Source: Gordonia asplenii
GTDB taxonomy: Bacteria > Actinomycetota > Actinomycetes > Mycobacteriales > Mycobacteriaceae
Direction of reading: 5' to 3'
DNA: 63,236 nucleotides
NCBI RefSeq assembly: GCF_012933505.1
Contig: NZ_JABBNB010000039.1
Coordinates: 1 to 63,236, forward strand
Part shown: positions 1 through 9,171 of the stretch, piece after piece
Position numbering within the stretch: position 1 is the stretch's first letter
Layout of the letters: each line of letters starts with the position of its first letter
Program-made: the position numbers and the translations under genes
The notes under the pieces: generated by a model
Database searches by the model: none
Told to the model about the DNA's origin: nothing
What the model saw: the letters and a program-made list of their open reading frames with translations, nothing else

Positions 1-481
1 AGCGGAGCGGGTGCCATCGGTGGATCCAGGTTGAGCGAGGCGAAGCCCACCCCCTGCCGGTTGAGCGAGGCGATGCCCACCCCCCCCGCTGGTTGAGCCA
101 CCCCTGCCGGTTGAGCGAGGCGAAGCCCACCCCTGCCGGTTGAGCGAGGCGAAGCCGAGTCGAAACCCCGATCCGACGACAACGAGCGTGCGAGTCGAAA
201 CCACAGCGGCACAACGGGTTTCGACTCGCTGCGCTCGCTCAACCAGCGGGAAAGGGCCCCCTCAACCAGCGGCAGCTTCGCTCGCCCAACCAGCGGCAGC
301 TTCGCTCGCTCAACCAACGGTAAAGGGCCCTCAGCCAGCGGCTGCGCTCGCTCAACCAGCGGTAACGGGCCCCCTCAACCAGCGGCAGCCGGCCCCCACA
401 ACCGACCCCCAACAACCCGACCCCCGACGACGGACCTACCCACCCACCCCGCCGCAAATGACTACCCGAGGGGGTGGGTGA
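1..481. repeat. Family A intergenic repeat cluster
   Basis: Many copies of a short element with the core GGTTGAGCGAGGCGAAGCC, or its complement CTCGCTCAACCAGCGG, lie in both orientations. A left array of about five copies is at 32-165 and an inverted array is at 220-385. The full unit reads GGTTGAGC...GAGTCGAAACC and has weak dyad symmetry. The first 30 bases also hold the linker CCATCGGTGGATCCAGG, which recurs inverted near 17480. Open frames here are low-complexity artefacts (Pro/Ala/Gln-rich) and I do not call them genes. Confidence 0.85.
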
Positions 482-571
482 CCGGCATTACATCTTCCTA
501 GTGTTTGTGACGCACCAATCAAGCGGCGGCGGATCCGACCTTCCCCGGCTGCATCACCTAGGAGGATACGA

Positions 572-2203
572 ATGACCAGTGTGCAAGAGACCGCACCGAC
601 CGCAGGCACCGTCGACGTCGACGCCGTGGTCGTCGGCGCCGGCTTCTCCGGCCTCTTCGAACTGCACCGGCTGCGCCAGCTCGGTATGTCGGTCAAGGGC
701 TTCGAGGCGGGATCCGACGTCGGCGGCACCTGGTACTGGAACCGCTACCCCGGCGCACGCTCCGACTCCGACAGCACCGTCTACAGCTTCTCGGACCTGT
801 TCGACGCCGATCTGCTGCCGCAGTGGCGCTGGAGCGAACGGTACCCGTCGCAGGCGGAGATCCTGCGCTACCTGAACTGGGTCGCCGACCGCAAGGACCT
901 GCGCCGCGACATCAGCTTCGGCACGCGTGTCACCGGTGCGGAGTTCGACGCCGCGACACATCGCTGGACCATCACCACCGACGACGGCGAGACCGTCACC
1001 GCGCGGTACTTCATCCCCTCGGTCGGCGTGCTCTCCAAGCCCAACCTACCGAGCTTTCCGGGCCTCGATTCCTATGGCGGACAGTGGTTCCACACCTCCC
1101 GGATGCCCGCCGAGCCGCTCGACTACACCGGCAAGCGCGTCGCCGTGATCGGCAACGGCGCCACCGCGGTCCAGATCATCCCGGTCGTCGCGCACACCGC
1201 AGAGACCGTCTACGAGTTCTCCCGCAATCCGTATCACTGCCTCCCCGGGCGGAACCACGAACTCGACGAGGAGGATTGGAAGACGATCGAGTCCAATCAT
1301 CTCGAGATCTTCGACCACGCACGCCAGAATTTCGGCGGCTTCCCCTACGCGGAGGGCGTCGAGGGAGCATCGCTGTCGGAGCAGGAGCGCCGCGACGCTC
1401 TCGAGGCGGCATGGCGCAAGGGCGGTCTGGCCATCGCGTTCTCGACCTTCGCCGACGTCGCGGTCGACAAGAGCGTCAACGACTCCGCGCTGGCCTTCAT
1501 CCGGGAGAAGATCGCCGGGATCGTCCGCGACCCGCAGCGTGCCGACCGCCTCACCCCGACGTCGCCGTTCGTCGGCAAGCGTCCTCCCATCGAGCACGGT
1601 TACTACGCGGCATTCAACCGTGACAACGTCGGTCTGGTGGACATGAAGGACAACCCGATCGAACGGATCTCGGAGTCCGGCATCGTCCTGGCCGACGGCA
1701 CCGAGTACCCGGTCGACATCATCATCTTCGCCACCGGCTTCGACGCCTTCACCGGTGCGCTGTACGAGATGAACATCCGCGGCGCCGACGGCCGTGACCT
1801 GCGGGAACGCTGGGAGCAGGGACCCAGCACCTACCTCGGTATGGCGGTGCCGGGATTCCCGAACATGCTGCTGCACTACTGCGGCCCGCACAATCCCGCG
1901 ATCCTGACCAACGGCCCGACGCTCATCGAGCAGCAGGGGACGTGGATCGGCGACTTCCTCGCCCGGATGAACGACGCCGGCCACACCTACTTCGACGCCA
2001 CGTCCGAGGCGGAAGCGGGCTTCATGGATCTGCACAACCAGATCTCCGACATGACGCTCATCCCCGGCACCGCGTCGTGGTGGACCGGTACGAACGTCGA
2101 CGGCAAGCCCACCGGGCTGCTCTCGTGGGCCGGCGGTTTCCCCGAATACCGCCGCGTCTGCGACGAGGCCGCCGCCGACTACGCCGGATTCCAGTTCGCC
2201 TGA
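572..2203 (+). CDS. Baeyer-Villiger flavin monooxygenase (BVMO 1)
   Basis: Predicted NADPH- and O2-dependent FAD monooxygenase of 543 residues, the usual length for type I BVMOs that convert ketones to esters or lactones. The FAD-binding Rossmann motif GAGFSG is at 22-27, followed by the family signature GGTWYWNRYPGARSDSDS at about 51-68. The NADP motif IGNGATA is near 193. The BVMO fingerprint FxGxxxHxxxW[P/D] appears at 168-179 as YGGQWFHTSRMP, so His174 is kept but Phe is Tyr and Trp is Met. An AGGAGG ribosome site lies 6 bases before the ATG. The next gene is an esterase 55 bases downstream, as expected for ketone-to-ester-to-acid catabolism. The substrate is not predictable; cyclic or aryl ketones are likely. 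Confidence 0.88.
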   Translation: MTSVQETAPTAGTVDVDAVVVGAGFSGLFELHRLRQLGMSVKGFEAGSDVGGTWYWNRYPGARSDSDSTVYSFSDLFDADLLPQWRWSERYPSQAEILRYLNWVADRKDLRRDISFGTRVTGAEFDAATHRWTITTDDGETVTARYFIPSVGVLSKPNLPSFPGLDSYGGQWFHTSRMPAEPLDYTGKRVAVIGNGATAVQIIPVVAHTAETVYEFSRNPYHCLPGRNHELDEEDWKTIESNHLEIFDHARQNFGGFPYAEGVEGASLSEQERRDALEAAWRKGGLAIAFSTFADVAVDKSVNDSALAFIREKIAGIVRDPQRADRLTPTSPFVGKRPPIEHGYYAAFNRDNVGLVDMKDNPIERISESGIVLADGTEYPVDIIIFATGFDAFTGALYEMNIRGADGRDLRERWEQGPSTYLGMAVPGFPNMLLHYCGPHNPAILTNGPTLIEQQGTWIGDFLARMNDAGHTYFDATSEAEAGFMDLHNQISDMTLIPGTASWWTGTNVDGKPTGLLSWAGGFPEYRRVCDEAAADYAGFQFA

Positions 2204-2258
2204 TTCCCCGCTCGACCATCGAACACAATCAATCGCAGCACAGAATCGAGGACTAGAA

Positions 2259-3203
2259 ATGCCTTTGGATCCGCAAGCGCAAGCATGGCTGGCGGGACTC
2301 GCCGGAGTCCCAGCGCTCAACGAGATGTCGGTCGACGACGCCCGCGCCACCTATCGGGCCGTCGTCGAGCAGTGCGGGCTGGCGCCCGAAGAGGTCGCCG
2401 ACATCACCGAGCGTGTCGCCCCCGGCCCGCGCGGCGACGTCCCGGTGCGCGTCTACACCCCGAAGGGCAGCGGACTGTTCCCCGTACTCGTCTACTACCA
2501 CGGGGGCGGCTGGGTGATCGGCGACCCCGACGTCGTGCATGGGCCGTCGACCGTGATCGCCAACCGCGCGCACGCCGTCGTGGTGTCCGTCGACTACCGG
2601 ATGGGTCCGGAGGATCCGTTCCCGGCCGCGGTCGACGATTCCATCGCGGTACTCGAGTGGGTGCGTGCGAACGCGGCCGAGCTCAACATCGACCAGGATC
2701 GCATCGCCGTCGGCGGTGACAGCGCGGGTGGCAACCTGTCGGCGGTCGTCGCACTCGACGCGCGTGACAAGGGAATTCCGCTGGTGGGTCAGGTGCTGAT
2801 CTATCCCGCCGTCGACTTCGACCTCGAGACCGACTCGATGCGCGAGAACGGCGACGGCTACTTCCTCACACTCGACCTGCTGAAGTGGTTCGTCGAACGC
2901 TACGCCCCGAACCCCGCCGACTGGCGGGCCGCGCCGATGGCCGCCGACGACGTCAGCGGCGTCGCATCCGCGTATGTCATCACCGCTGAGTTCGATCCGC
3001 TGCGCGATGCCGGTGAGGCCTACACCGCGCGGCTGCGCGACGCCGGGGTCCCGGTGATCCACAAGCGCTACGACGGACAGATCCACGGTTTCGCCGCCAA
3101 CCTGGCGGGCGTGATGGATCAGGGCCGCGCGGCGGTCGAGAGCATCGGCGAGCACCTGCGCGAGGTGTTCCGGCTCGGCTGGACGCCCCGACTCTGGGAG
3201 TGA
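2259..3203 (+). CDS. HSL-family alpha/beta-hydrolase (esterase/lactonase)
   Basis: Cytoplasmic carboxylesterase of the hormone-sensitive lipase family, 314 residues. The oxyanion motif HGGGW is at 81-85 and the nucleophile motif GDSAGG at 153-158 (Ser155). The acid residue is probably in AEFDPLRD and the histidine in QIHGFA near the C-terminus. It lacks a signal peptide. It follows BVMO 1 on the same strand with a 55-base gap, so it probably hydrolyses the ester or lactone made by that enzyme; the pairing is an inference from position. The preceding bases contain only a weak ribosome site. Confidence 0.88.
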   Translation: MPLDPQAQAWLAGLAGVPALNEMSVDDARATYRAVVEQCGLAPEEVADITERVAPGPRGDVPVRVYTPKGSGLFPVLVYYHGGGWVIGDPDVVHGPSTVIANRAHAVVVSVDYRMGPEDPFPAAVDDSIAVLEWVRANAAELNIDQDRIAVGGDSAGGNLSAVVALDARDKGIPLVGQVLIYPAVDFDLETDSMRENGDGYFLTLDLLKWFVERYAPNPADWRAAPMAADDVSGVASAYVITAEFDPLRDAGEAYTARLRDAGVPVIHKRYDGQIHGFAANLAGVMDQGRAAVESIGEHLREVFRLGWTPRLWE

Positions 3204-3257
3204 GAGAGCGACCAGCACGACGATGACGGGTCGAACGGGTAAGCGAGGAGAACATCG

Positions 3258-5996
3258 ATGATCAGCTCCGACACAGGTTCGGACACGACGGTGACCGGCG
3301 GGCAGGCGACGCCGAGGTTGCTCCTCGAAACCCGATTCGCACCGTCGGCGCCGGCCCGCAAGACGATCCGTCGCGGCCGCCTGCTCGACATCCTGCGCGC
3401 GGCCGCCGACGTCCCGCTCACCCTGATCCACGCGCCCGCCGGCTTCGGCAAGAGCACGCTCGCCGTTCAGTGGTATCGGCATCTGCGTGAGTCCGGCGCC
3501 GACGTCGCGTGGCTGAGCATCGTCGGCGACGAGGGTGCCGAGTCCTTCCTCGCCCACCTGATCGCGAGTATCGGTCTCGGCGACCCCGACGTCGTCGGCG
3601 ATCTCGCCGACCTGCTCGACCAGCAGGGCCCGGGCATCGAACGGATCGTCGCGACTGCGCTGATCAACGCCATATCCGAGCGCGGCAGACCGTTCACGCT
3701 GATCATCGACGACTGGCATCGGATCACGCGCACCGAAACGATCGATCTGGTGGAGTTCCTGATCGACAACGGTGGCGCTCACCTGCACGTGATGGTGACC
3801 AGCCGCGTCCGGTCGGGTCTCCCGCTGAGTCGGCTGCGACTGCACGAGAAGCTCTGTGAAGTCGACACCACCGACCTGCGGTTCGACACCGGCGAGTCCC
3901 GGGAACTGCTGGTCGACATCTGTGGTCTGCCGCTGCCCGACAGCTCCGTCGCCTCGCTGGCCAAATCCACCGACGGGTGGGCGGCGGCACTGCATCTGGC
4001 CGCGTTGTCGCTGCGCGGCAGCCCGTCGTCGTCGCTCATCGGCGACATCGCCGGCGGCCAACGTGCCGTCGGGGAGTTTCTGGCGGACAACGTCGTCAAC
4101 GCACTCGACGACGACCTGCTCGACTTTCTCATGGTCACCAGCCTCACCGAGCGGATCTGCGGCTCGCTCGCGGTGGCGTTGAGCGGGCGCTCCGACGGCC
4201 CTGACGTCCTCGACGAAGTGGAACGGCGCGACCTGTTCCTGGAACGACTCGACGATCACCGCCAGTGGTTCCGCTACCACCACCTGTTCGCCGACTTCTT
4301 GCGCCACCGCCTGGCCATGGCCGACCCCGACCGGGTGGTCCGGCTGCACGCGATCGCAACGGACTGGTTCGCCGAGCGGGGAATGCTGACCGACGCACTC
4401 GACCATGCGCTGGCCGGGGGCCAGGTCGACGTCGCGGCGGATCTCGTCGAAGCCGAGGCGATGGCACTGATCGAGAACAGCCGGATGGCCGCGGTCCTCG
4501 AACTGATCGGCCGGCTTCCGGTCGGCGCGGTGGCCGAGCGGCCGCGGCTGCTGATGGCCAGCGCGTGGGCGAACTGCCTGCTGCAGCGATTGGCGCCCGC
4601 GCAGCAGTCGCTGGATCAGTTGCGCTACTCGTTCTCGCTGATCGCCGCCGACGACGGGGCGCAGGAGCTCGAATCGGAGGCCGACGTCGTGCAGGCGTGC
4701 ATCGACGTGTTCGCCGACCGCATCGACCGTGCCGACCGGCTCGTCGACCAGACGATCGCCGAGCCGACTCGGGTACGGGCATTCGTCGTGGCGGTCGCCG
4801 CGAACATCCGCACCGTCGTGCTGGTCCGCAACGCCGAGTTCTCCTCGGCACGACAACTGCAGGGCTGGGCGCGGATTTTCCAGGACCGCATCACGGGCCA
4901 GTTCCCCGGGGTGTACGGACGGTGTCTGGCGGGAATCGCGGCAACCGACGAACTCGACACCGACGCGGGCGAGGCACACCTGCGCGAGGCCGTCCGGATC
5001 GCCCAGGAGTCCGCCGGAATTCGCTCGCACGCGGCCCAGCTGGCCGGTGCACTGCTTGCGAGCAGCGAATACGAGCGAGGCCGGATCGACGCGGCCGAAT
5101 CGCTGGTTCAAGAGGGACGACGCTACGGAGTCGAGGGCGGGCTGGTCGAGTTCATGATCGCCAGCTATACGACGCTGGCGCGCATTCACCGATTGCGCGG
5201 CGACCCGGCCGCCGGATTGCATCTGTTGGCCGAGGGAATCGACCTCGCCGATCGGCTGGGACTCGCCCGGCTGTCCGCGTGGATGCTGCACGAGCAGGTG
5301 CGCGCGATGGTCAGTGCCGGTGACCTGCACCGCGCGACCCAGTCGGCTCGGGCGATCCCGGACGGCGAACGATTCTCCGGCGGCGTCGCCAGCGAGATCG
5401 GTCGCCTTCGGGTCCAGTCGATGGCGCTGGTCGCTTCGGCCGGCGGTCAACACGACACCGCGATCCGGGAACTGGATCGGCTGCTGGCCGACACCTGCCG
5501 ACGGTCGCACCCCTATGACGAGGTCCGTGTGCGTATTCAGCTCGCCGGCGCCCAGGAACTGGCCGGCCGACGCAATCAGGCCATGCGCACCCTGGCTCCC
5601 GCGGTGCGCGCCGGAGCCAACGCCGGATTGCAGCGGTCCTTCCTCGACGCGGGCGAACCGGCGCGATCGGTGCTCGAACACATCGCCGACCTCGTCGATC
5701 ACGACGCCTGGCCCGACCCCGATGTACCGATCAACTACGTCAAGCAACTGTTGGCACGCTCGGGACGGCTTTCGACGCACGCGGTGCTGAGCCCTGAGCT
5801 GAGGTCGCTGTCCGCACGCGAACTCGACATCCTCCGGCTCGTCGGCGGCGGACTGTCGAATCGGCGCGTAGCCGAGGAGCTGCACGTGACCGTGAACACA
5901 GTCAAGTGGCATTTGAAGAACATCAACACCAAACTCGGCGTCTCCAACCGGATGGAGTCGGTCGGCCTGGTCCGGCGGTCCGGGCTGCTCGATTGA
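3258..5996 (+). CDS. LAL-type LuxR-family ATPase regulator
   Basis: Large ATP-binding LuxR (MalT-like, LAL) transcription factor of 912 residues. A Walker A motif APAGFGKST is at 59-67 and a Walker B-like stretch LIIDDWH near 150. A long TPR-like helical middle follows. A C-terminal LuxR helix-turn-helix lies at about 850-905 (LSARELDILRL ... VAEELHVTVNTVKWHLKNI). Such proteins usually activate in response to a ligand and ATP. It sits inside the co-directional BVMO-esterase-ligase row, so it probably controls that pathway. A GCGAGGAG ribosome site precedes the ATG. The effector is unknown. Confidence 0.9.
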   Translation: MISSDTGSDTTVTGGQATPRLLLETRFAPSAPARKTIRRGRLLDILRAAADVPLTLIHAPAGFGKSTLAVQWYRHLRESGADVAWLSIVGDEGAESFLAHLIASIGLGDPDVVGDLADLLDQQGPGIERIVATALINAISERGRPFTLIIDDWHRITRTETIDLVEFLIDNGGAHLHVMVTSRVRSGLPLSRLRLHEKLCEVDTTDLRFDTGESRELLVDICGLPLPDSSVASLAKSTDGWAAALHLAALSLRGSPSSSLIGDIAGGQRAVGEFLADNVVNALDDDLLDFLMVTSLTERICGSLAVALSGRSDGPDVLDEVERRDLFLERLDDHRQWFRYHHLFADFLRHRLAMADPDRVVRLHAIATDWFAERGMLTDALDHALAGGQVDVAADLVEAEAMALIENSRMAAVLELIGRLPVGAVAERPRLLMASAWANCLLQRLAPAQQSLDQLRYSFSLIAADDGAQELESEADVVQACIDVFADRIDRADRLVDQTIAEPTRVRAFVVAVAANIRTVVLVRNAEFSSARQLQGWARIFQDRITGQFPGVYGRCLAGIAATDELDTDAGEAHLREAVRIAQESAGIRSHAAQLAGALLASSEYERGRIDAAESLVQEGRRYGVEGGLVEFMIASYTTLARIHRLRGDPAAGLHLLAEGIDLADRLGLARLSAWMLHEQVRAMVSAGDLHRATQSARAIPDGERFSGGVASEIGRLRVQSMALVASAGGQHDTAIRELDRLLADTCRRSHPYDEVRVRIQLAGAQELAGRRNQAMRTLAPAVRAGANAGLQRSFLDAGEPARSVLEHIADLVDHDAWPDPDVPINYVKQLLARSGRLSTHAVLSPELRSLSARELDILRLVGGGLSNRRVAEELHVTVNTVKWHLKNINTKLGVSNRMESVGLVRRSGLLD

Positions 5997-6049
5997 CGTC
6001 GTCGCCATCTCACCTCGAACACATCACCCCAGGAACGGAAATAGGCCCC

Positions 6050-7678
6050 ATGAATCGCGCGCAAACCGCATCGGACGGACTCAACACAGCACTGACACCG
6101 CTGCACTTCCTCGAACGCTCCGCCGACGTGCATCCGACGAAACTCGCGGTGATCGACGGTGATCGTCGACGCACCTACGCTGAACTGGCCGCCGAGGTCA
6201 CGACGCTGGCGAGCGCTCTGCGCCGCTCGGGTGTGCGGCCCGGAGACCGGGTGGCGTACCTGGCGAGCAACTCGCTGGAGATGCTGGTCGCACACTTCGC
6301 GGTGCCGTTGGCCGGCGCCGTGCTGGTGGCCGTCAACACCCGTCTCGCTCCCGAGGAGATCCGCTACATCTGCGACCACGCGCGGGCGGTGCTCCTCGTC
6401 GGCGACGCCCCACTGCTGACTCCGCTGACCGGGATCGACTTCGCGACGGTCGGCGAGATCATCGAAACCCCAAGCCACGACGGCGATTACGTCGACGTCG
6501 CGGTCCGCTACGACGCGCTCGTGGCGCGCGGCGACACCGACGACACGCTCGACTGGGACGTGACCGACGAGAACGCGGTCATCTCCATCAACTACACCTC
6601 CGGCACCACCGGAAAACCCAAGGGCGTCATGTACACCCACCGGGGCGCCTACCTGGCATCGCTGGGAAATGTTGTGACGCAAGGCTTCTCCACCGACACC
6701 CGCTACCTGTGGACATTGCCGATGTTCCACTGCAACGGCTGGTGCGGCCCCTGGGGGCTGACCTCGGTCGCCGCCACTCATGTCTGCCTGCGCGCGGTGC
6801 GCGGCGACGACATGTGGCGACTGATCGACACCGAGGGCATCAATCAGATGTCGGGCGCGCCAACGGTTTTGACGACGTTGGCCACCGCGCCGGAGGCACA
6901 CCCGATGACCGCTCCGATGACCATCGCCACTGCCGGTGCCCCGCCGAGCCCGACGATCATCAAAGCGATCCGGAACCTCGGAATCACCATCATCCACGTC
7001 TACGGCCTCACCGAGACCTACGGTCCCTACTCGGTCTGCGAACCCGACCCCAGCTGGTCGGAGCTGTCCGGAGAGGAGCTGTCGGTCCTGATGGCGCGGC
7101 AGGGCGTCGGCATGATCACCGCCGACCGGCTGCGCGTGGTACGCACCGACTCCGGCGACAGGCTGATCGACGTCGCGGCCGACGGCGTCGAGATGGGCGA
7201 GATCGTGATGCGCGGCAACGTCGTGATGAGCGGCTATTACGACGACCCCGAACGCACCGACGAGGCGTTCGCCGGCGGTTGGTTTCACTCCGGCGACCTG
7301 GGCGTCATGCATCCCGACGGCTACGTCCAGCTCCTCGACCGCGCCAAAGACGTCGTGATCTCCGGCGGGGAGAACATCTCCACCATCGAGGTGGAGCAGG
7401 CCCTCGTCAGCCACCCGGCCGTACTCGACGTCGCCGTCATCGGCGTCCCCGACGACAAGTGGGGTGAACGCCCGAAGGCCTACGTGGTGCTCACCGCCGG
7501 CGCAGAGGCAGGCGAAGCCGATCTCATCGGCCACGTCAAGAGCAAGATCGCGTCGTACAAGTCGCCCCGGGAGATCGAGTTCGTCGATGAGCTGCCCAAA
7601 ACGTCGACCGGCAAGATCCGCAAGAACGAACTCCGCGACGCGGCGTGGGGGTCGACTCGTACGCGTGTGCAGGGGTGA
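6050..7678 (+). CDS. Acyl-CoA synthetase (AMP-forming ligase)
   Basis: Adenylate-forming acyl-CoA ligase of 542 residues that would activate a carboxylic acid with ATP and CoA. The P-loop-like A3 motif YTSGTTGKPKGV is at about residue 181. The motif YGLTETYGP lies mid-protein, GWFHSGDLG follows, and the C-terminal catalytic lysine is in KTSTGKIRKNEL. I chose the ATG at 6050, after AGGAACGGAAATAGG, rather than an in-frame ATG inside the upstream LuxR gene. It resembles medium- and long-chain FadD or AlkK-like ligases. It ends the BVMO 1 row and would feed the acid into the beta-oxidation operon on the opposite strand. Confidence 0.87.
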   Translation: MNRAQTASDGLNTALTPLHFLERSADVHPTKLAVIDGDRRRTYAELAAEVTTLASALRRSGVRPGDRVAYLASNSLEMLVAHFAVPLAGAVLVAVNTRLAPEEIRYICDHARAVLLVGDAPLLTPLTGIDFATVGEIIETPSHDGDYVDVAVRYDALVARGDTDDTLDWDVTDENAVISINYTSGTTGKPKGVMYTHRGAYLASLGNVVTQGFSTDTRYLWTLPMFHCNGWCGPWGLTSVAATHVCLRAVRGDDMWRLIDTEGINQMSGAPTVLTTLATAPEAHPMTAPMTIATAGAPPSPTIIKAIRNLGITIIHVYGLTETYGPYSVCEPDPSWSELSGEELSVLMARQGVGMITADRLRVVRTDSGDRLIDVAADGVEMGEIVMRGNVVMSGYYDDPERTDEAFAGGWFHSGDLGVMHPDGYVQLLDRAKDVVISGGENISTIEVEQALVSHPAVLDVAVIGVPDDKWGERPKAYVVLTAGAEAGEADLIGHVKSKIASYKSPREIEFVDELPKTSTGKIRKNELRDAAWGSTRTRVQG

Positions 7679-7998
7679 CCGGCCCCACCCGCTCCCTGAG
7701 TGCCCAATCCCACCCAGCCCAACCCAACCACCGAAGCGACAACTCCGCTCCCCGAGTACCGAAGCGAGGAACGAGCTTCGGTGTAACGAGGGGTCCGGCG
7801 AGACGAAGAACCCAAGCCGACCCACCCGCTCCCCGAGTGCCGAAGCGAGGGACGAGCTTCGGTGTAACGAGGGGTCCGGCGAGACGAAGAACCCAAGCCG
7901 ACCCGAAACAACCTGCGAGCGTGCGGCTTTCAAATCCGAGGATTGACGCGATCCCCACCGCCACAACGTCATACGCAGATCGAAGCGAAGACACTTCC
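7679..7998. repeat. Family B hairpin repeats between convergent genes
   Basis: The gap holds two direct copies of a 79-base element at 7745-7823 and 7826-7904, with period 81. Each copy contains CCGAAGC...GCTTCGG as an inner stem and CCCC...GGGG as an outer stem. A partial copy begins near 7690. Because the flanking genes converge here, the hairpins may end transcription from both sides. No credible gene lies in this gap. Confidence 0.8.
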
Positions 7999-9165
7999 CT
8001 ACAGCGATCGGCTGATCAGCTCCTTCATGATCTCGCTCGTGCCACCGTAGATCTTCTGCACGCGGGCGTCGGCGTACATCCGTGCGATCGGATACTCCGT
8101 CATGTAGCCGTAGCCGCCGAAGATCTGCAGACACCGATCGACGATCTCGTTCTGTTTCTCAGTTCCCCACAATTTCGCGATCGACGCGGTCGCCGGGTCC
8201 AGCGTGCCGTCGATAGCACGTTGAATACAGTGATCCATCAACGTCTTTCCGGCGAGCACGTCCGCTTTGCACTCGGCCAGAACGTATTTCGTGTTCTGCA
8301 TCGCGAGCAGCGGCTTGCCGAACGCCTCGCGCTGCTTGGCGTAGGCCACCGTCTCGATCACGGCGGCCTCGGCTGCCGCCACCCCGCTGAGTCCGATGGC
8401 CAGCCGCTCACGATGTAGCTGATTCATCAACTGGATGAAGCCCCGCCCTTCGACGCCGCCGAGGAGGTTCGCAACCGGCACCCGCATATCGGTGAACGAC
8501 AGTTCGCGGGTGTCCTGGCCGTGCAACCCGATCTTCTCCAACACTCGGCCGCGCTGAAAGCCGTCCAGTCCATCGACCTCGGCCACCAGCAACGACATTC
8601 CCTTGGCCCCCTGCGACGGATCCGTCTTGCATACGATGACCAGCAGGTCGCAGTGAGTTCCGTTGGAAATGAATGTCTTCGACCCGTTGACGACGTAGTG
8701 GTCGCCGTCGCGACGCGCCATCGTCCGTACCGCCTGCAGATCCGATCCGGTACCCGGTTCGGTCATCGCGATCGCGAGCACGCTCTCACCGGACGCACAC
8801 TTGGGCAGCCAGCGCTTCTTCTGCTCGTCGGTCGCATACGACATCAGGTAGTGCGCGACGATGGCCGAATGCACGGTGACTCCGACGCCGAACGCGGTGT
8901 CGTGCGCATAGGCAAGCTCCTGCAGAACGATCGCTTCGTGGCCGAAATCGCCTCCGCCGCCACCGAATTCCTCTGGCACGTCGGTCAGCAACAGTCCGGT
9001 GGCACCAGCCTTGGTCCACAGCTCCCGGTCCACGTGGTGTTGTTGGGCGAAGCGCTGCGCGTGCGGCCTCACCTCCTTCGCGAAGAAGTCTCGTGCGAGG
9101 TCACGCAGCGCGCGATGTTCGTCGGTCTCCCAGGGAGATCGGAAGTCGGGAAACAATGTGGTCAC
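7999..9165 (-). CDS. Acyl-CoA dehydrogenase
   Basis: FAD-dependent acyl-CoA dehydrogenase of 388 residues, the standard family length, introducing the 2,3 double bond in beta-oxidation. Visible signatures are the FAD/substrate loop AMTEPGTGSDLQ, the ISNGTHCD region, QIFGGYGYMTEYPIAR, and the C-terminal KIYGGTSEIMKELI. The position of the Glu of MCAD-type enzymes is Gly here, which is common in actinobacterial subfamilies that use another glutamate. It is the last gene of the thiolase-ligase-hydratase-dehydrogenase operon, 6 bases after the hydratase. Confidence 0.92.
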   Translation of the reverse strand: MTTLFPDFRSPWETDEHRALRDLARDFFAKEVRPHAQRFAQQHHVDRELWTKAGATGLLLTDVPEEFGGGGGDFGHEAIVLQELAYAHDTAFGVGVTVHSAIVAHYLMSYATDEQKKRWLPKCASGESVLAIAMTEPGTGSDLQAVRTMARRDGDHYVVNGSKTFISNGTHCDLLVIVCKTDPSQGAKGMSLLVAEVDGLDGFQRGRVLEKIGLHGQDTRELSFTDMRVPVANLLGGVEGRGFIQLMNQLHRERLAIGLSGVAAAEAAVIETVAYAKQREAFGKPLLAMQNTKYVLAECKADVLAGKTLMDHCIQRAIDGTLDPATASIAKLWGTEKQNEIVDRCLQIFGGYGYMTEYPIARMYADARVQKIYGGTSEIMKELISRSL

Positions 9166-9171
9166 GTCGTT

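Noticed and set aside
140..481. Open frame of 113 residues rich in Pro, Ala and Gln
   Set aside because: It is the translation of tandem family A repeats; no ribosome site or family match.
2253..6008. A very long minus-strand frame (1251 residues) opposite the esterase and LuxR genes
   Set aside because: Third-position GC bias of the real plus-strand genes keeps the antisense frame open; it has no domain or plausible start.
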